A stretch of 64,000 bases of DNA from Ramazzottius varieornatus (GCA_001949185.1 BDGG01000001.1:5200629-5264628), one strand, 5' to 3'; counted from the first letter of the stretch, positions 9,503 to 20,931 are shown. The notes: generated by a model not told the origin, from the letters alone. Numbers and translations: made by a program.

Positions 9503-12385
9503 ATGGCAAGGCTGCCGGTCTACAGTTTGGAGTCCATCCCGAAGTTTGCCTGGGTAGATTATGGGGTAAGAGGAAAGTCATGCTCTTCATAATGTTGCTC
9601 ACCGAGTAACAGGGGAAATTCCTTTCTATACAGATATTAGGACTAATGCTGACGCTATCCGCGGCGATCGGAATATATCAAGCATGTACCGGAGGGAAGC
9701 AGAAGACAGCCGGAGAATTCCTGTTGGGCAACAGCAAGCTTCACATTGTCCCCGTCACCATGTCTCTTCTAGCCGGCTTCATGTCTGCCGTCACTCTCTT
9801 GGGAGTACCAGCGGAGGTACTGTTAGATGGTTGCTTGTTTCTGATTACTCACGGGGCCATACGAGTTCTCTGACGAAGTTTCACCCGATGAATTTGTCGT
9901 GTCTGTTTATTGTTTCAGACTTATCTGAACGGAATGGGTTACTGGCTGGTCGGCGTGCCTTTCTGCGTCACCATCCCCATGGTCGTCTATATCTACGTGC
10001 CTATCTTCTACAACCTCAAGTGTATTTCCGTCTTTGAATATTTAGAGAAGCGCTTCTGTCGTTCCATCCGTATCTTCGCCGTGATCCTCTTCGTGCTCAA
10101 CACTGTGAGTTACTTCCGGTGGCTCATCAACCTCTTGTTATCTTCCTCTCTGTCCTCATAGCTTTTCTCAAAGAACTTTTTCAGCAGCAAGTATCACTCC
10201 GTAACAGTAACTTTGTTGTTTTTAGGTAATCTACCTGGCTGTCGTTCTTTATGGGCCGTCAACTGCGCTCAGTGCCGGTAAGGCTGCTCATCCACATTAA
10301 CTCATAACGTGTACCTACAGTGTCAGACAGATGTCTCGAACTACTCCCATGTCGTCAATAGTCCAATCTTATCTTTCTTTCGTTCGAAAGCGCAGTGACC
10401 CGAATACCGGAATGGATGTGCATATTGATTGTCGGGTCTATCTGCACATTTTATACCTCCATCGTAAGGCTTACTTCCGGTTCAGTGAAACGATTGTATG
10501 CTGTTCGTGATGTCGCTTCGGCGGATTAACCTTTGATAATTGTAGGGCGGCGTGAAAGCTGTGGTATGGACCGACGCTCTCCAGCTTACTTTGATGTTCG
10601 GTGGTTCCATCACGGTCCTAGCGGTCGCCGTGTACCATGGTGGAGGACCGAGCGAGGTCGTGGAGCTGGCTCAACGATCGGGACGTTTCGATGATCTTCA
10701 CGAGTAAAAACGGACAGAAACGAAATTTCTACGAACTCATTTCATATGTGTAGTTTCTTCCTGCAGCTTTAGTGTGGATCCGAAGGACCGCCATACAGTA
10801 TGGTCCGTCCTGGCGGGCGGCTTTGTCTTATGGGCAGGGACCTACGGCATCCATCAACAACAGGTTCAGCGGTACCTCAGTCTTTCCTCAAGAAAAGAAG
10901 CTCAGCTTTGTCTGTGGCTGAGCTTGCCTGGCTTTCTTGCCTTGATGAGCATCGTCTGCTGGACAGGTATGGCTTTTTACGCCTACTTCCGGTTCTGCGA
11001 TCCCATGTGGCAAGGACTCATCTCTTCCGCCGACCAGATGTTGCCGCTCTTCACAATGGAAACACTGGGCCACTGGCCAGGTAATTGTTCTGAGTTTAGA
11101 CATCGCCGTAAAACACGATGTGTTCTTGGTCGTCACTGCTCCATATTGATTCGGTTCGTCCGAGAAACATATTTAGTTGTTCTTGCAGGAGTACCAGGCC
11201 TGGTAGTGGTGGGAGTCTTCAGTGGATCACTCAGTTCTATCAGCTCCGGGCTGAATTCCTTAGCTGCTTTATTGCTGGAAGATTGTTTCAAGCTGATCAA
11301 GCCGACTTTGTCGTCCACAGCCCAGATAAGGATATCCAAGTCAGCCGGTAAGTTTATACGAACTTCCGGTTCATCCCCTCTCATTATATCCAGTATTACA
11401 GTCTCGTCCTTGGCTACATCTCTGTCGTGATTTGTAGCAGTGGGATTTGGACTTTGCAGTATCGGTCTGGCCTTTCTCGTCTCACAAGTTGGCGGCATCA
11501 TTGAGGTAGCTTCGTCAAAGCTTTTGTCGGTTTCTACTGGTGGGTCTGCCGAATCTGCGTCCGTCAAACGACAATCTCTCCGCATGGTGTTTTGCAGTTT
11601 GCGAACTCCCTGTATGGAATGCTGAGTGGCCCTTTGCTCGGGCTATACGTTTTGGGAATATTCTTTCCCTGCACGAGTTCTAAGGTACCCAGTCGTCAGT
11701 CGTTTTTCGGATTCCTTATCCGTGTTCCTCTCGTGTAGGGCGCAGCTACAGGATACGTCGCAGGCCTCATCACGACTTTGTGGATCGGTATTGGAGCCAA
11801 GCTGACGCCGACGATGTATCCGCAGCCCATCCGTGGGCTCTACACCGACCCTGCCACTTGTCCTCACATAAAAGGAAGCTATCCCACGATCAAAGATATC
11901 GACCTTCACAAGTACGGTAATCTAGAAACCGACCTCTCAAGCCGCACCTTTTGTCTCTTCCAACCTTCTGTTTTTTTATTGCAGTGCGGACATACCGGAC
12001 ATTTTCCAGATATCGTATTTCTGGTAATTTCTTCAAATAGCTTCGGACTGTGTTAATAGTGAAGTTATACGGAGCATTTTGCTGCTCCTGCAGGTATGGT
12101 CCGATCGGAGTGACCGTCACAGTAGTGATCGGTGTACTAAGTAGTTTACTTACCGGAAGAACGAAAGGCGAGGACATCGACCCAAGACTGATGTATCCGC
12201 TCTTCTCCAGACTGGCCTTTTTCTTGCCGCACCATGTTAGGAAGAAGCTAGAGTTCGGAGTACCCTATGACAAACTTAGTGCCAATTCGGAGGTGGATGC
12301 CTCGGCTTTCCACCTTGAGACAGATTTTATTACAGCGGGCCGGCTCCCACCCTCCCCAGCATTCGTCGTCAAGAGAGATAGATAG
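9503..12385 (+). CDS. SLC5 sodium-coupled monocarboxylate-type transporter, copy B
   Basis: Thirteen exons give 613 residues: 9503-9565, 9634-9816, 9919-10104, 10226-10277, 10396-10463, 10546-10703, 10767-11080, 11189-11347, 11437-11504, 11598-11684, 11739-11911, 11985-12023 and 12094-12385. All phases agree. Eleven introns are shared with copy A at the same positions and phases. One extra intron (11081-11188) splits the exon that is whole in copy A, just before the VFSGSLSSISSG segment. The same SLC5 landmarks are present: ACTGGKQKTAGEFLLGNS, YVPIFYNLKCISVFEYLEKR, and QQVQRYLSL. The cytoplasmic C-terminus is shorter than in copy A and lacks the TVL ending, so PDZ coupling would differ between the paralogues. 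The two genes are a tandem duplication that has diverged well beyond recent identity. The substrate is probably a small monocarboxylate or vitamin-like anion, by family only. Confidence 0.93.
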
Positions 12386-12614
12386 TCCGGAAAAGACGCA
12401 AAACCAGTCGCGAAAGTTATGAAAGTTCGGGAGGTTTGACTTTCACTATAAGTGCTCAACATGCAAATCTGATTCTACGGCTGCTTTTCGCTTTCGTTGT
12501 TACTTATTAGCGATTCGACTCTGAAGGGTTAAAACAATTTGCCATTTGCAGAAAGAGCAATCGGTTTTTTTTATTTGATCGTAAAATCCCACAAAGTGAA
12601 ACTTCGAGAAGAAG

Positions 12615-14740
12615 AGCTTGCGTTATGAAATCCTGGAAGACACTACAGGAACCGGAAGTGACGTCAAAATCTGGGCGGTACACACCTATAAATTTTATCG
12701 ACCTCACGTATTATGCGAAACTCAACTTCAGATAGTCAAGGAAGGTAAATCTTACAGAAATGATATTCTTCGTAGAAGTAGTGGAAGCATAGAGGAGCTT
12801 TACACCATCGACATTTCAGAAGCAAGGAACGCTCACATTTATCATGGTCACAACGACCAGTCAGTCCTTGGAAGCAGAATTCTGTGGGGTTAACATATTC
12901 TACGGACCTGTCGACAGAACCTGACAAATGCCAAGCTTGAGCAATGAGGTTAGAAAATCTAGGAGAAGTAAACTGCTGGTAAATCAGGGACGGCATTTTC
13001 AATATGACGTCGCGATGGTGGACTTGAACCGGCTGATTGTTCAAGAATATCCAGTTCGAAACCTTCCTGAAATACCCCTTGTACATCCGGAAGCAAAGAA
13101 CGTCCAATGGCTGAATCTGACCGGTGACTTTAGGTGGTATAGTGATCATTTCATATTCCAGTTCTGCCGGTTTGACTTCATCTACGGCTTCTTGGTCAGA
13201 AAACGTCGACCACGAATCATCAAGGAATATACAGTGCTGATTCATGTGCGGAAAGAAAACCTTCTCGCACCATTCAATGTAGAGCTTGGTCATCTTGCCA
13301 GACGTAGAAGCAGTGACATACAAGTGACTAGATTTAAACATGGAATTTTTCACAAGTGGTCCGAGGATTCCTTTGGGTTCTTGCAGCATGATGAAGAGAA
13401 CGGGCAGAAACTTGCGGACACCTGGTGAAACGCACATCATAACCGTGTAGCAGTGAGTCATCGAGTTCTGAGAGTGTGTGAGTGCTGAAACGTGCTTTGC
13501 ACCGACGAAATCCAGAGTTCGACCTGGTCTCATCTCGTACTCGAATCCACTCTGATCAGCATTCCAGAGACAGTCTTTCCCGTACGCCTAGACTCTTTCT
13601 CTGTCCACAGCAACGCACTCTTCGGCACTCTTCTTCCTGTCCGGTACTTCTTTCAGGTACTTTTCGGTGACACACTTCGTGATTTTCTGTCGCAGATGTT
13701 ATAGTACCTACAAACGAGCGGTAAGACCACAAACGTCAAAAACTTGAACGTTATTGAGTGAATGATCATGTCTGGCATTATCCTTACTTTTTAAACTTTC
13801 CAACCCAATGAGAAGCTGTGAAACCGTAAAGCCCAATCTCACGGTTGGCTGTAACTGTTCAGGCTTTTGCTTGGCAAGGAAGAACTTCTCTCCTGTCTCC
13901 AGTCGTATCGTTCCACGAGCCTCCTTCTCCAACGTGATCTCTATATTCTTTTAGCTGGCGAGTACTGGTAACTTCCCTAAACTTGTCCTGCACACTGCCC
14001 AGGCTACGACGCTTCTTGGAAGAGACATTGGTCCAGTAACCAACAACACGTTTTTTGTAGGCAAAATCAGCAGCCTCGTTTGGTGCCACTTTCGGATTCG
14101 GGATTCGGGGTACAGACACCTCATGGGAAGAAGGTTCTGTTCCACTTGAAGCAGGTTGGTAAGGCGATCATTCGGAGTGGATTCGAAGTCTGCTTCGCTG
14201 TCCATGGAACAGATTGGTTTCAGCGATAGACTTTTCCAGCTGATCGAACGCCGACACGCCAATCGGGAGCTCATACTGAAGATCTTCTTCAGTGGCCGAT
14301 ATCGGACTTCCAGCTTGGTCGATCTGGACGTCCAATAAGTCTGTATGCACAAGACCAGACCTGAGATATGCTTTAGGAAATCGACATAATTGTAGAAGTT
14401 TACAGTACTCGTACCTTTGATGAGTGTCTTCAACATCTTGTTAGATTCGCTCGGAGAGTCGCTCAGTTATAAATGTTGCTCGTAGTCCGACAGCAGTAGG
14501 TTTAAAATGTTGAGGGTATTAACGGATTCCATGGCGCTATCGGGAGGAGCAGAAGAGAGGAAAGAAAACTTCTCCGCACAAGTGATTAGCTTGTATTCTA
14601 AAGCATAGCGCAACTTTGTCAATCAACAACGAATAACAACACTGAAATCAAACCGCTTGATTGAATAAACCATGTACCGCCCAGATTTTGACGTCACTTC
14701 CGGTTCCTGTAGTGTGTTCCAGGATTTCATTGCGCAAGCT
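12615..14740. mobile_element. pogo/Tigger-like DDE transposon with about 75-bp terminal inverted repeats
   Basis: The left end (12615-12690) reads agcttgcg, then atgaaatcctggaa, then cactacaggaaccggaagtg, then acgtcaaaatctgggcggtaca. The right end (14672-14740) is its reverse complement with a few mismatches. Both ends contain TGACGTCA next to CCGGAAGT. No clean target duplication was found at the ends I chose, so the true boundary may lie a few bases away. The element encloses a degenerate minus-strand transposase. Confidence 0.8.
12736..14440 (-). pseudogene. DDE_1 (pogo/Tigger-type) transposase, degenerate
   Basis: Read on the minus strand, the N-terminal part (about 14119-13860) contains RSLGSVQDKFREVTSTRQL, typical of the DNA-binding region in this invertebrate family. 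Near 13560 comes WNADQSGFEYEMRPGR, with the first catalytic Asp. Then follow TASTSGKMTKLYIEW, LDDSWSTFS with the second Asp, and PPKVTGQIQPLDV ahead of the third acidic position. The C-terminus has a Cys-rich CDHDKC...KCRWCKAPLC segment, probably a zinc finger. The reading frame changes between 14440 and 13530 and has a TAG just upstream of the first-Asp block. Some breaks could be introns, but the in-frame stop suggests inactivity. Confidence 0.75.
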
Positions 14741-15093
14741 ACGCCTGTTTCAGACGATAGAGCAGACTCTTCTCCATCATTCTATCGTGTCAGAATATTT
14801 CAGGAAGACGGAGGACAAGCCTCCCGTTAGCCGTGTGGTGATCCTTTTCCAGCACCACTGTGAAAACAGAAAGAAATTCAACCTAACTTCGAGACATTGC
14901 CCGAACAGCTGAACTTATACTCGATGGACATTCCGGCGTTGACACACTTTGTATAGCGGCACATCAGGCACCGGTTCTTGGTGTAAACGTTGACCACACA
15001 GCTTTCCTACATTTTACATCTGTGTTGCAGGCCTTCCTGTTGCGTCCTTCGGAAGAAACCCTACAAGGAAGATATGACAGTTTCAAAATCCTC
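14741..15093. other. No gene seen
   Basis: About 350 bp between the Tigger-like element and the mucolipin relic. No frame shows recognisable similarity. Confidence 0.3.
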
Positions 15094-16145
15094 TTATGAA
15101 ACCCAAAGCGTACGCCAGATGAGATAGGAAGTCACAAGACGTACATTACAACCTTCGCAAGTCAAGGCTCGGTGGTGGTATTCGGCTGCGGCGTCACCGC
15201 ATGACATTCGGCAAGGCTCGGTCAGAAGCAAGATTTCGTACGTCAGAAGCAAGATTTTGTACGTCTTGAAGCCTAGGTATCGCAAGACATCGAACCAGAC
15301 TAACAGATTCCCCAATACCCAACAGCATACCACAGGTTATGTACTGGGAGAGTTCAGTAATGGTGGCCGAGGAAATACGCAGCTTAACCACCGTTCCGCA
15401 GATGGTCAGAATGCCGTTGACAACAATCATGACATACCAAAGGCTGATGAATTCCATCCGCTCGTCTTAGGTCAGCTCTACACCGAGCTGCGTCCAAAAG
15501 AAACACTACCTACAAGATGGGCCAAAATAGATATCAGAAGAAAATTGCCTAAGTATAAAACACTTGCTAGAAGCTCGGAAAACAACCGACAATGATTTTT
15601 CTCCAAGTGACACATATTATTCGTATGTTTGGCTGTAAGGGTGCGCCACTTGTGAAAGGAATCTTGTCAGATTCGTTCATATCATCAAGTGGCGCAAGTT
15701 TGCAGTGATATTGGGTGGAGGCGTGCGCCTCTTGGGAAAAACGATCTGGTTGAGTTCGTTTGCCCAGCCTCCAGATGTTCTAGACTGATATTCAAGAGAC
15801 AGAACCTGCCTTTCAAAACTTCAGCATTGTATGAAGCCCGAAGGCATAACAGGAGCGAAGCGATGCAGACGACAAGAATGGAAGCGTCCAAGACATCCAC
15901 GAGGATATCCCACACTGAGTCGGTATCGTCGAACAGGAGCTTCCGTTGCACGGAACGACATGAGCGTCCATGTCCAGGTTCACGGGAATCTGTCCGTTGT
16001 GTCCAGTGTTATCGAAGTATACCTGCAAGAAGGGGTACGATGGGTCGAGGCAAACTTTCACGCCACGTCCGGTTTGAGTTAAGAAGCTTACAATGACATG
16101 GAAAACGTAGCAGCCAGGTTCGTCTTCGGGATCGTCCGCTTGCAG
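15094..16145 (-). pseudogene. Mucolipin (TRPML) channel fragment, frameshifted
   Basis: Minus-strand pieces match the mucolipin lysosomal cation channel in order. At about 16140-16095 is DEPGCYVFHVI, like the end of a luminal-domain exon. At 16030-15950 is VYFDNTGHNGQIPVNLD, like the conserved luminal FDNxAHSGRIPxxL region. At 15950-15830 is LLFDDTDSVWDILV then a hydrophobic segment (TM2). At 15457-15330 is EFISLWYVMIVVNGILTICG, and near 15330-15270 is LVWFDVLRYLGFKTY. The frame shifts at least twice: near the VPCNG block, and between the ITCGMLLGIG and LLVWFDVLRYL blocks. A 17-18 bp direct repeat (tacgtcagaagcaagatt) interrupts the loop. A family-A repeat has inserted at about 15640-15780. 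No N-terminus or pore exon was found, so this is most likely a truncated pseudogene. Confidence 0.7.
15636..15780. repeat. MITE-like repeat family A, copy 2
   Basis: gtgcgccacttgtgaaagga at 15641 is followed by tcaagtggcgcaagtttgcag (15686) and ggcgtgcgcctcttgggaaaaac (15719). These are alternating inverted arms of family A. The copy lies within the mucolipin relic. Confidence 0.6.
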
Positions 16146-16189
16146 GGCTACTGACCGGAAAGTAAATAGCAGCTTGGTATGATGAGGCA

Positions 16190-17635
16190 CTGTGGGTGAA
16201 GTGCAGTATTGGATCCAGGAGCGTTCTGGTGGGCTGCGTCTATCGTCCACCGGAAATATCTGCCCCAGCGACTCAAGAGCTGTTCAGCCGAGCCGAGTCC
16301 ATTCTTCTGCGCAATACTGGACAAGACTAAGTGTTGATGAAAGGCCTAAACATCGACATGGCCACAAGTCGTCACCAGCTGGAGCCATGCCTTCCATAAC
16401 GTGGCCGGCCTGTCAACTAAAGTCAACGCCACACCCGCGTCGCGCACTGGAAGTGCCAAGATGGCACGAGCACCAGCTCCAGAACGCTGATCGACGTCTT
16501 CCTCTGTAGTCCTGCGGCGAACCACAGCTTCGAGTCTCCAACGGATGTAAGCATTTCTGACCATCGTATGATTAAGACCGTCTCTAATTACAGGTGTGGG
16601 TTCCTGTCCACAAGACCATCACTGTCATCGACTGGCGAAGAGGCAACATCGAACAGCTGGTATCAGAAACTCGCTAATTGACAAGCCATCCCGTCCTGCA
16701 TTAACTGAACATCGACCAGCTACAACAGGTCCTGTCCTCTCTTGTTACTGGTCTGTTCGACGCCATCGGGCGCCACTTTCCGAAGTGCTCTGTTCGAGTA
16801 TCGCAGCGCGATTCTCCCTGGATAAATTCACGCATCACGGGTATGGTGGGCAGACGAGACGCAGCCTACCGTCGATGGAAGATGTCTAGCCCCGACCAAC
16901 AACAATTCCACCACGATAACTTTCGCCAGCTTCGTCAGTTCTTACGGAGGGCAACGTCCAAGGCAAAGTCTCTCTGGTTCGCCAACAACCGACACAACCC
17001 CATTTGGCAGAACATCAACCGGATTTCCAATCGAGATGTAAGAGTAGCTGCGCCCATCAATATCGACATCAATACTCTCAACAAACACTTCGTCGAGATG
17101 GGTCAGTACGGCACGACACACGATGAAATGTCACCTCCTTCCGCCAGAAGTTACACGACCAATTCCCCACATCTCTACACATTTGAGCCTGTCATACCAT
17201 CAGCTGTGTTCATTTTACTCCACAAAATGTCAGGTGGGAAGAAGACCAGCGGTCCATGGGGCATTCCACACCGCCTGCTACGGTTCTGACTTTCTAAATC
17301 ACGGAGCCCTTACAACCTCATCAACCAGTGCCTCCACAAGGGTAAGTATCCCGACATCTTCAAGGTAGCGGCCATTACTCCAATACCAAAGAACGCTGCA
17401 GCAAACCCTCCCAATCACTTTTGGCCCATTTCCCTCATCGCGAACCTCTCCAAGGTAGTCGAGAAAGTCGTACAAAGCCAGCTCGTGCATCATGTGAAGG
17501 AGTTCAACTTTCTCTCCCGTAGACAATCTGGCTTCCGAGACGATCGTTCCTGCGAAACGCTGCTTCTAAAGGTAATAAAGTGTAGGAAGAAAGCGACCGA
17601 CCAAAAGAAATACGTGGCAGTAGCATGATCGGGTA
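16190..17635 (+). pseudogene. Non-LTR retrotransposon (LINE) remnant: endonuclease end plus start of reverse transcriptase
   Basis: Frame-shifted plus-strand coding recalls the APE-type endonuclease of jockey/CR1-like LINEs: GCVYRPPEIS near 16235 and SDHRMIKTVS near 16555. A linker follows, then a clean stretch 16843-17289. From 17300 on, reverse-transcriptase start motifs appear: KYPDIFKVAAITPIPKN, PISLIANLSKVVEKVV and RQSGFRDDRSCETLLL. The frame stops at about 17625, before the FADD-type catalytic motifs. The copy is thus broken at its 3' side, unusual for LINEs, which normally lose their 5' end. A later deletion or insertion is likely. Confidence 0.75.
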
Positions 17636-17639
17636 TCCA

Positions 17640-18795
17640 ATTATTGTTCTGTCTGAAATCAAAGCGCTTTTGGACAGGCTTAGGAAAACGTGGGTGGGGC
17701 AAGGCTTTTCGCAAAAACTTGGTTCGCGGAAATTGGACAACTTTTTCAGATTTTGGGAGAACTTCAAAACATTCCGATGTACCTATGTGACAAGGCCTTG
17801 CAAATCCGACACTTGAACAAACCAGTCCAGTGACTGGGCCATACGAAAAGCGGTCTTAAGTAAGAACCCTACGCTTGGAACATTAATTATAATTTTTTCC
17901 ACGAGGAGTGGTATACCTGCAAGATGGTCGAATTCGACGGTCTTAATTTATTTATGAACTTAGTTTGACTTTCCTGGGATCTTCTCCATTTTCCAACAAG
18001 AACCCGGACAGTTTTATCTCCGTTTAAATCAAATCAGGGAAAGATACTCGCGCATGCAGTTCTAGAGTGTCCGGTTTGCTCCTGGCGAATAATCTTCCTC
18101 ACCGGAAGTCATTTCAATGAACCTCGCCAACCTGGTTCTCAACGCGGGTCTTAGCGGAATCAGCGTGGAAAGTTGCACAAATTATGTGAAAGAGCGAAAG
18201 AAAAGCAAGCAGTCGGATCTTTCTGCGCCCCAATGTTCCTGGTGGTAGTCACTTGGCCCATCCGCACTGTAGTACTGAGCAAAACGCGCTAACAGCTTAT
18301 CAGGCACTGGCGTTTTGTTACCATGTCATCTTGGTATACAACATCAAGCGAGTCAGCCTGGGTGAAAAAGTGAGCAGTATCGCCTGATCGAACGTAAGAG
18401 GTCCCGCCGCTCACCAGAAAGACCTGTAAGCAAACACAGGCCCGTGTTGGCAGTCACAGAAATCTGACATGAGTCGACCTCGGCCAGTACTACGTCGCTA
18501 AAATCCCTGCTCTTCCGTTTCCCTTTCTCACACCTGTCGAATACAACAGGTGCAAAATGCACGTAGGACCAGACGTTGAATTCCTCTTCAGAGGTTGTCT
18601 GTTCTTAGAATAAATCAAGCAATCAATACAGCAAAAGCAGATTGCCGTTTCTGGCTTCGGCCAAGCGGATATAACCCTAGTTTAACGGCAAACGCCGCCC
18701 GTGCGGAGCATCCTGCGACTTGCTGCATTGAACATAAGAGCGCACCCAGAATTCATCAAAATTTGACCGATCCTACGTAAGATTAGGGGATACCC
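17640..18795. other. No gene seen; probable repeat debris
   Basis: More than 1.1 kb without an open frame of recognisable similarity. It lies between the LINE remnant and the hairpin chain and probably consists of decayed repeats. Confidence 0.35.
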
Positions 18796-18802
18796 TGTCG
18801 CA

Positions 18803-18973
18803 AGTACGTGTCACTACGTACTAGCTCCGTCAAGCTAGCCTTTCGTAATATGACCTTCTCACACTTAGAAGGTCGTACTACGTAAGGATGACTCGGGTTG
18901 AGTCATCCTCAACGTCGCTGCGATGTTCTTACAAGGGAACTCTCGTACTTGAGGAGCCACTTGTTGGCTCCTC
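18803..18973. repeat. Chain of five perfect short hairpins
   Basis: Five inverted repeats with perfect arms follow each other: AGTACGT (18803-18809 with 18816-18822, 6-nt loop), CTAGCT (18821-18826 with 18833-18838, 6-nt loop), GACCTTCT (18852-18859 with 18867-18874, 7-nt loop), GGATGACT (18886-18893 with 18901-18908, 7-nt loop) and GAGGAGCC (18951-18958 with 18966-18973, 7-nt loop). The uniform loop size is striking. It lies 300 bp upstream of the tyrosine-recombinase remnant and may be a terminal or recombination region of that element. Confidence 0.75.
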
Positions 18974-19269
18974 TTCACCTCTCTCTTAGTTTTAGTGTCT
19001 CTTACCTTAGCATCTCTCTCTCCCCGCTGACCGATTAACACACTTCTCATCATTGATTGGTTGTTATAAGTTGTGGGTCGCTGAGGTCCCGACCAGCGAC
19101 AACCCTGCCTCGTCTTCCCAGTTTCCCAGTAACTTTGACAGTGGACGTTTCTCGGCTTCGCTATAGCCAAGGGCCGAACTCTTGAGAGGGATAAAACAAG
19201 ACATCAACTCATCAACAGCAGATAGTCTTCCAGCACCAGAAGAAACTATACTTCAGGATTCAGACATTT

Positions 19270-19760
19270 CGGAGATTTTGGCTTGAGTGTTGGTCTTGCA
19301 TGGTTTCCGGCAATAAGTAATACCGCACAGCTTTTCGTTGCGTCTCTGTTCGGAGATAATTTGAAACTGTCGTCAGTAAGGGTTTATTTGGCTGCAGTGA
19401 GCGAGTTTCATTTAGCGTATTTCAAACCTGAACCATGTAATGACATCCAAGTTACTATGAGGCTACAAGGCTCAAAACGATCAAACAAGCACAAACCAGA
19501 CAAGAGAAAGCCCATCACCGTGGAAGTTTTAAAGATTCTGAAGAGTTAGTTACTCACGTCGGAATACAAAGAACACGATAGACTGATGCTGTGGTCTGTA
19601 TTCACATTGGCCTTTTTCGGTTTCCTGAGGGTTTCAGAGTTTTTGGTCGAATGCCAGAAGCAAGCCGAGGTTCGTGGTAACAGCGCGATCACGGCAGAGG
19701 ACATATTTATCGACGGAGGTGTCAAAGCCACCACCTTGAACGTATCAAAGTAATATCATG
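19270..19760 (+). pseudogene. Tyrosine recombinase remnant (DIRS/Crypton-like)
   Basis: The plus-strand frame resembles the integrase-type tyrosine recombinases of eukaryotic DIRS or Crypton elements. KLSSVRVYLAAVSEFHLAY near 19370 matches the N-terminal SAM-like core domain. LRLQGSKRS-type basic residues and KPITVEVLKILKS follow. After a stop (19547-19549), the frame resumes with MLWSVFTLAFFGFLRVSEF near 19590, which contains the conserved catalytic Arg of the FLRxSE motif. AEDIFIDGG and a loss of similarity follow. The downstream HxxR and Tyr are missing. The stop and truncation make it nonfunctional. Confidence 0.65.
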
Positions 19761-20005
19761 AAGACACTGGCTCAGGCTCATTTACAGTGCGAAAGCGACT
19801 GTAGCGCTTGACATCATGTGCCAAGCTTGATACATTCAGCTACTGATCCGTCCGGGAATTTTCGCGAGCAACGATCAGAAACGTTTGGTCGATTGCAAAT
19901 GAAAAAAATCTGTTTATGTCTCAAAAACCGTATCTCGGGAACGCCACCTTAATCTTTGGCCAGAAGTCATCGTTTGGTCTGAAGTCGCCAAAGTTTGGCA
20001 TTTAA

Positions 20006-20931
20006 CTATGGGGAAGAAATGCCACCGACCCCTCCCTGGAGCTAAAGAAGAGCCAGCGGGTATGTCGTTCGCTGTAGTACTTCAAAGTGCAATGATATGG
20101 GACAGGTTTGGGTCCTAGCCAGCGTAAAACAACCCCCGGTCGCGGTTTTTTCTGACTGAGGCTGGCAGCCGGAAACAGCTGATCACTCATTTACAGTGCT
20201 TTCTCGGCCGGGTGTCAGCGAGAGAACTTGATTTCTATCCAGCTGAGATAACAAAGTTTCATTTTTTCCTGCGCTTTTCCTTTGTTGCTCTGGACATGAT
20301 TCGTATGTATACCCTCTGGACATGATTCGTATGTATAGCCAGCTGGCTCGTATCTATATGTATGTACAGCCAGATGGCTCGTATGTACAGTCAGCTGGCG
20401 CGTATTCATATGTACAGCCAGCTCGGAATCATTACTCGGACGCCGAGAAGCGTAGGATCCTCCATTTATTCAGGAGGTTAATGCCGGATATCCTAGTCTC
20501 AGTGAGGGCGATACTGTTGACGATGATGATAACGGTCTGGACGTAAGTTTCTGTAAAAACTCCTCCTTTCTTCAGTCTGATGATAGCGAGATTGGTAATA
20601 GAAATGGTTCAGATAATTCTGGCGAGTCTGATGAAGAGATGGACGACGAGTAAATTTTGAATTTATGGAGTGTGTGTATAGTACGCTCGAATTAATATCA
20701 GGGATGGTCGGGCTTGCTGTCGTGGCTTTTAGAGAACGGGCTGTATGATGACGAATAAAAGCGAATTACAGCTGAGCCTACTATGTTTGATCTTTGCCAG
20801 GCGGCAGTTTTACACTCACCGGGACCCAAACCTGTCCCATATCATTGGCACTTTAAAGTACCAACATTAAGTTCACCCCGAAAACTGGTCGATTCTTCAA
20901 ACAAGGGGTCACTGGCATTTCTTCCCTATGG
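20006..20931. mobile_element. Element with about 125-bp terminal inverted repeats, nonautonomous or decayed
   Basis: The left arm (20006-20130) and right arm (20806-20931) are inverted relatives sharing ggaagaaatgcca, gacccct, the block aatgatatgggacaggtttg and gggtcc, with patchy divergence. A TTAA (20002-20005) adjoins the left end; no TTAA adjoins the right end. The interior holds a short tandem array and an acidic peptide ending in a stop at about 20652 (SGESDEEMDDE), but no transposase domain. Confidence 0.65.
20285..20435. repeat. Degenerate tandem repeat around cgtatgtaCAGCCAG(C/A)TGG
   Basis: Two exact ctctggacatgattcgtatgtata units (from about 20288) are followed by at least four variants of a roughly 20-28 bp unit. 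Each variant has a cagc/tcagCTGG core and a cgtat(g/t)(t/c)atatgta spacer. Confidence 0.7.

Noticed and set aside
12928-13428. 166-codon plus-strand frame
   Set aside because: It is antisense to the Tigger-type transposase DDE region.
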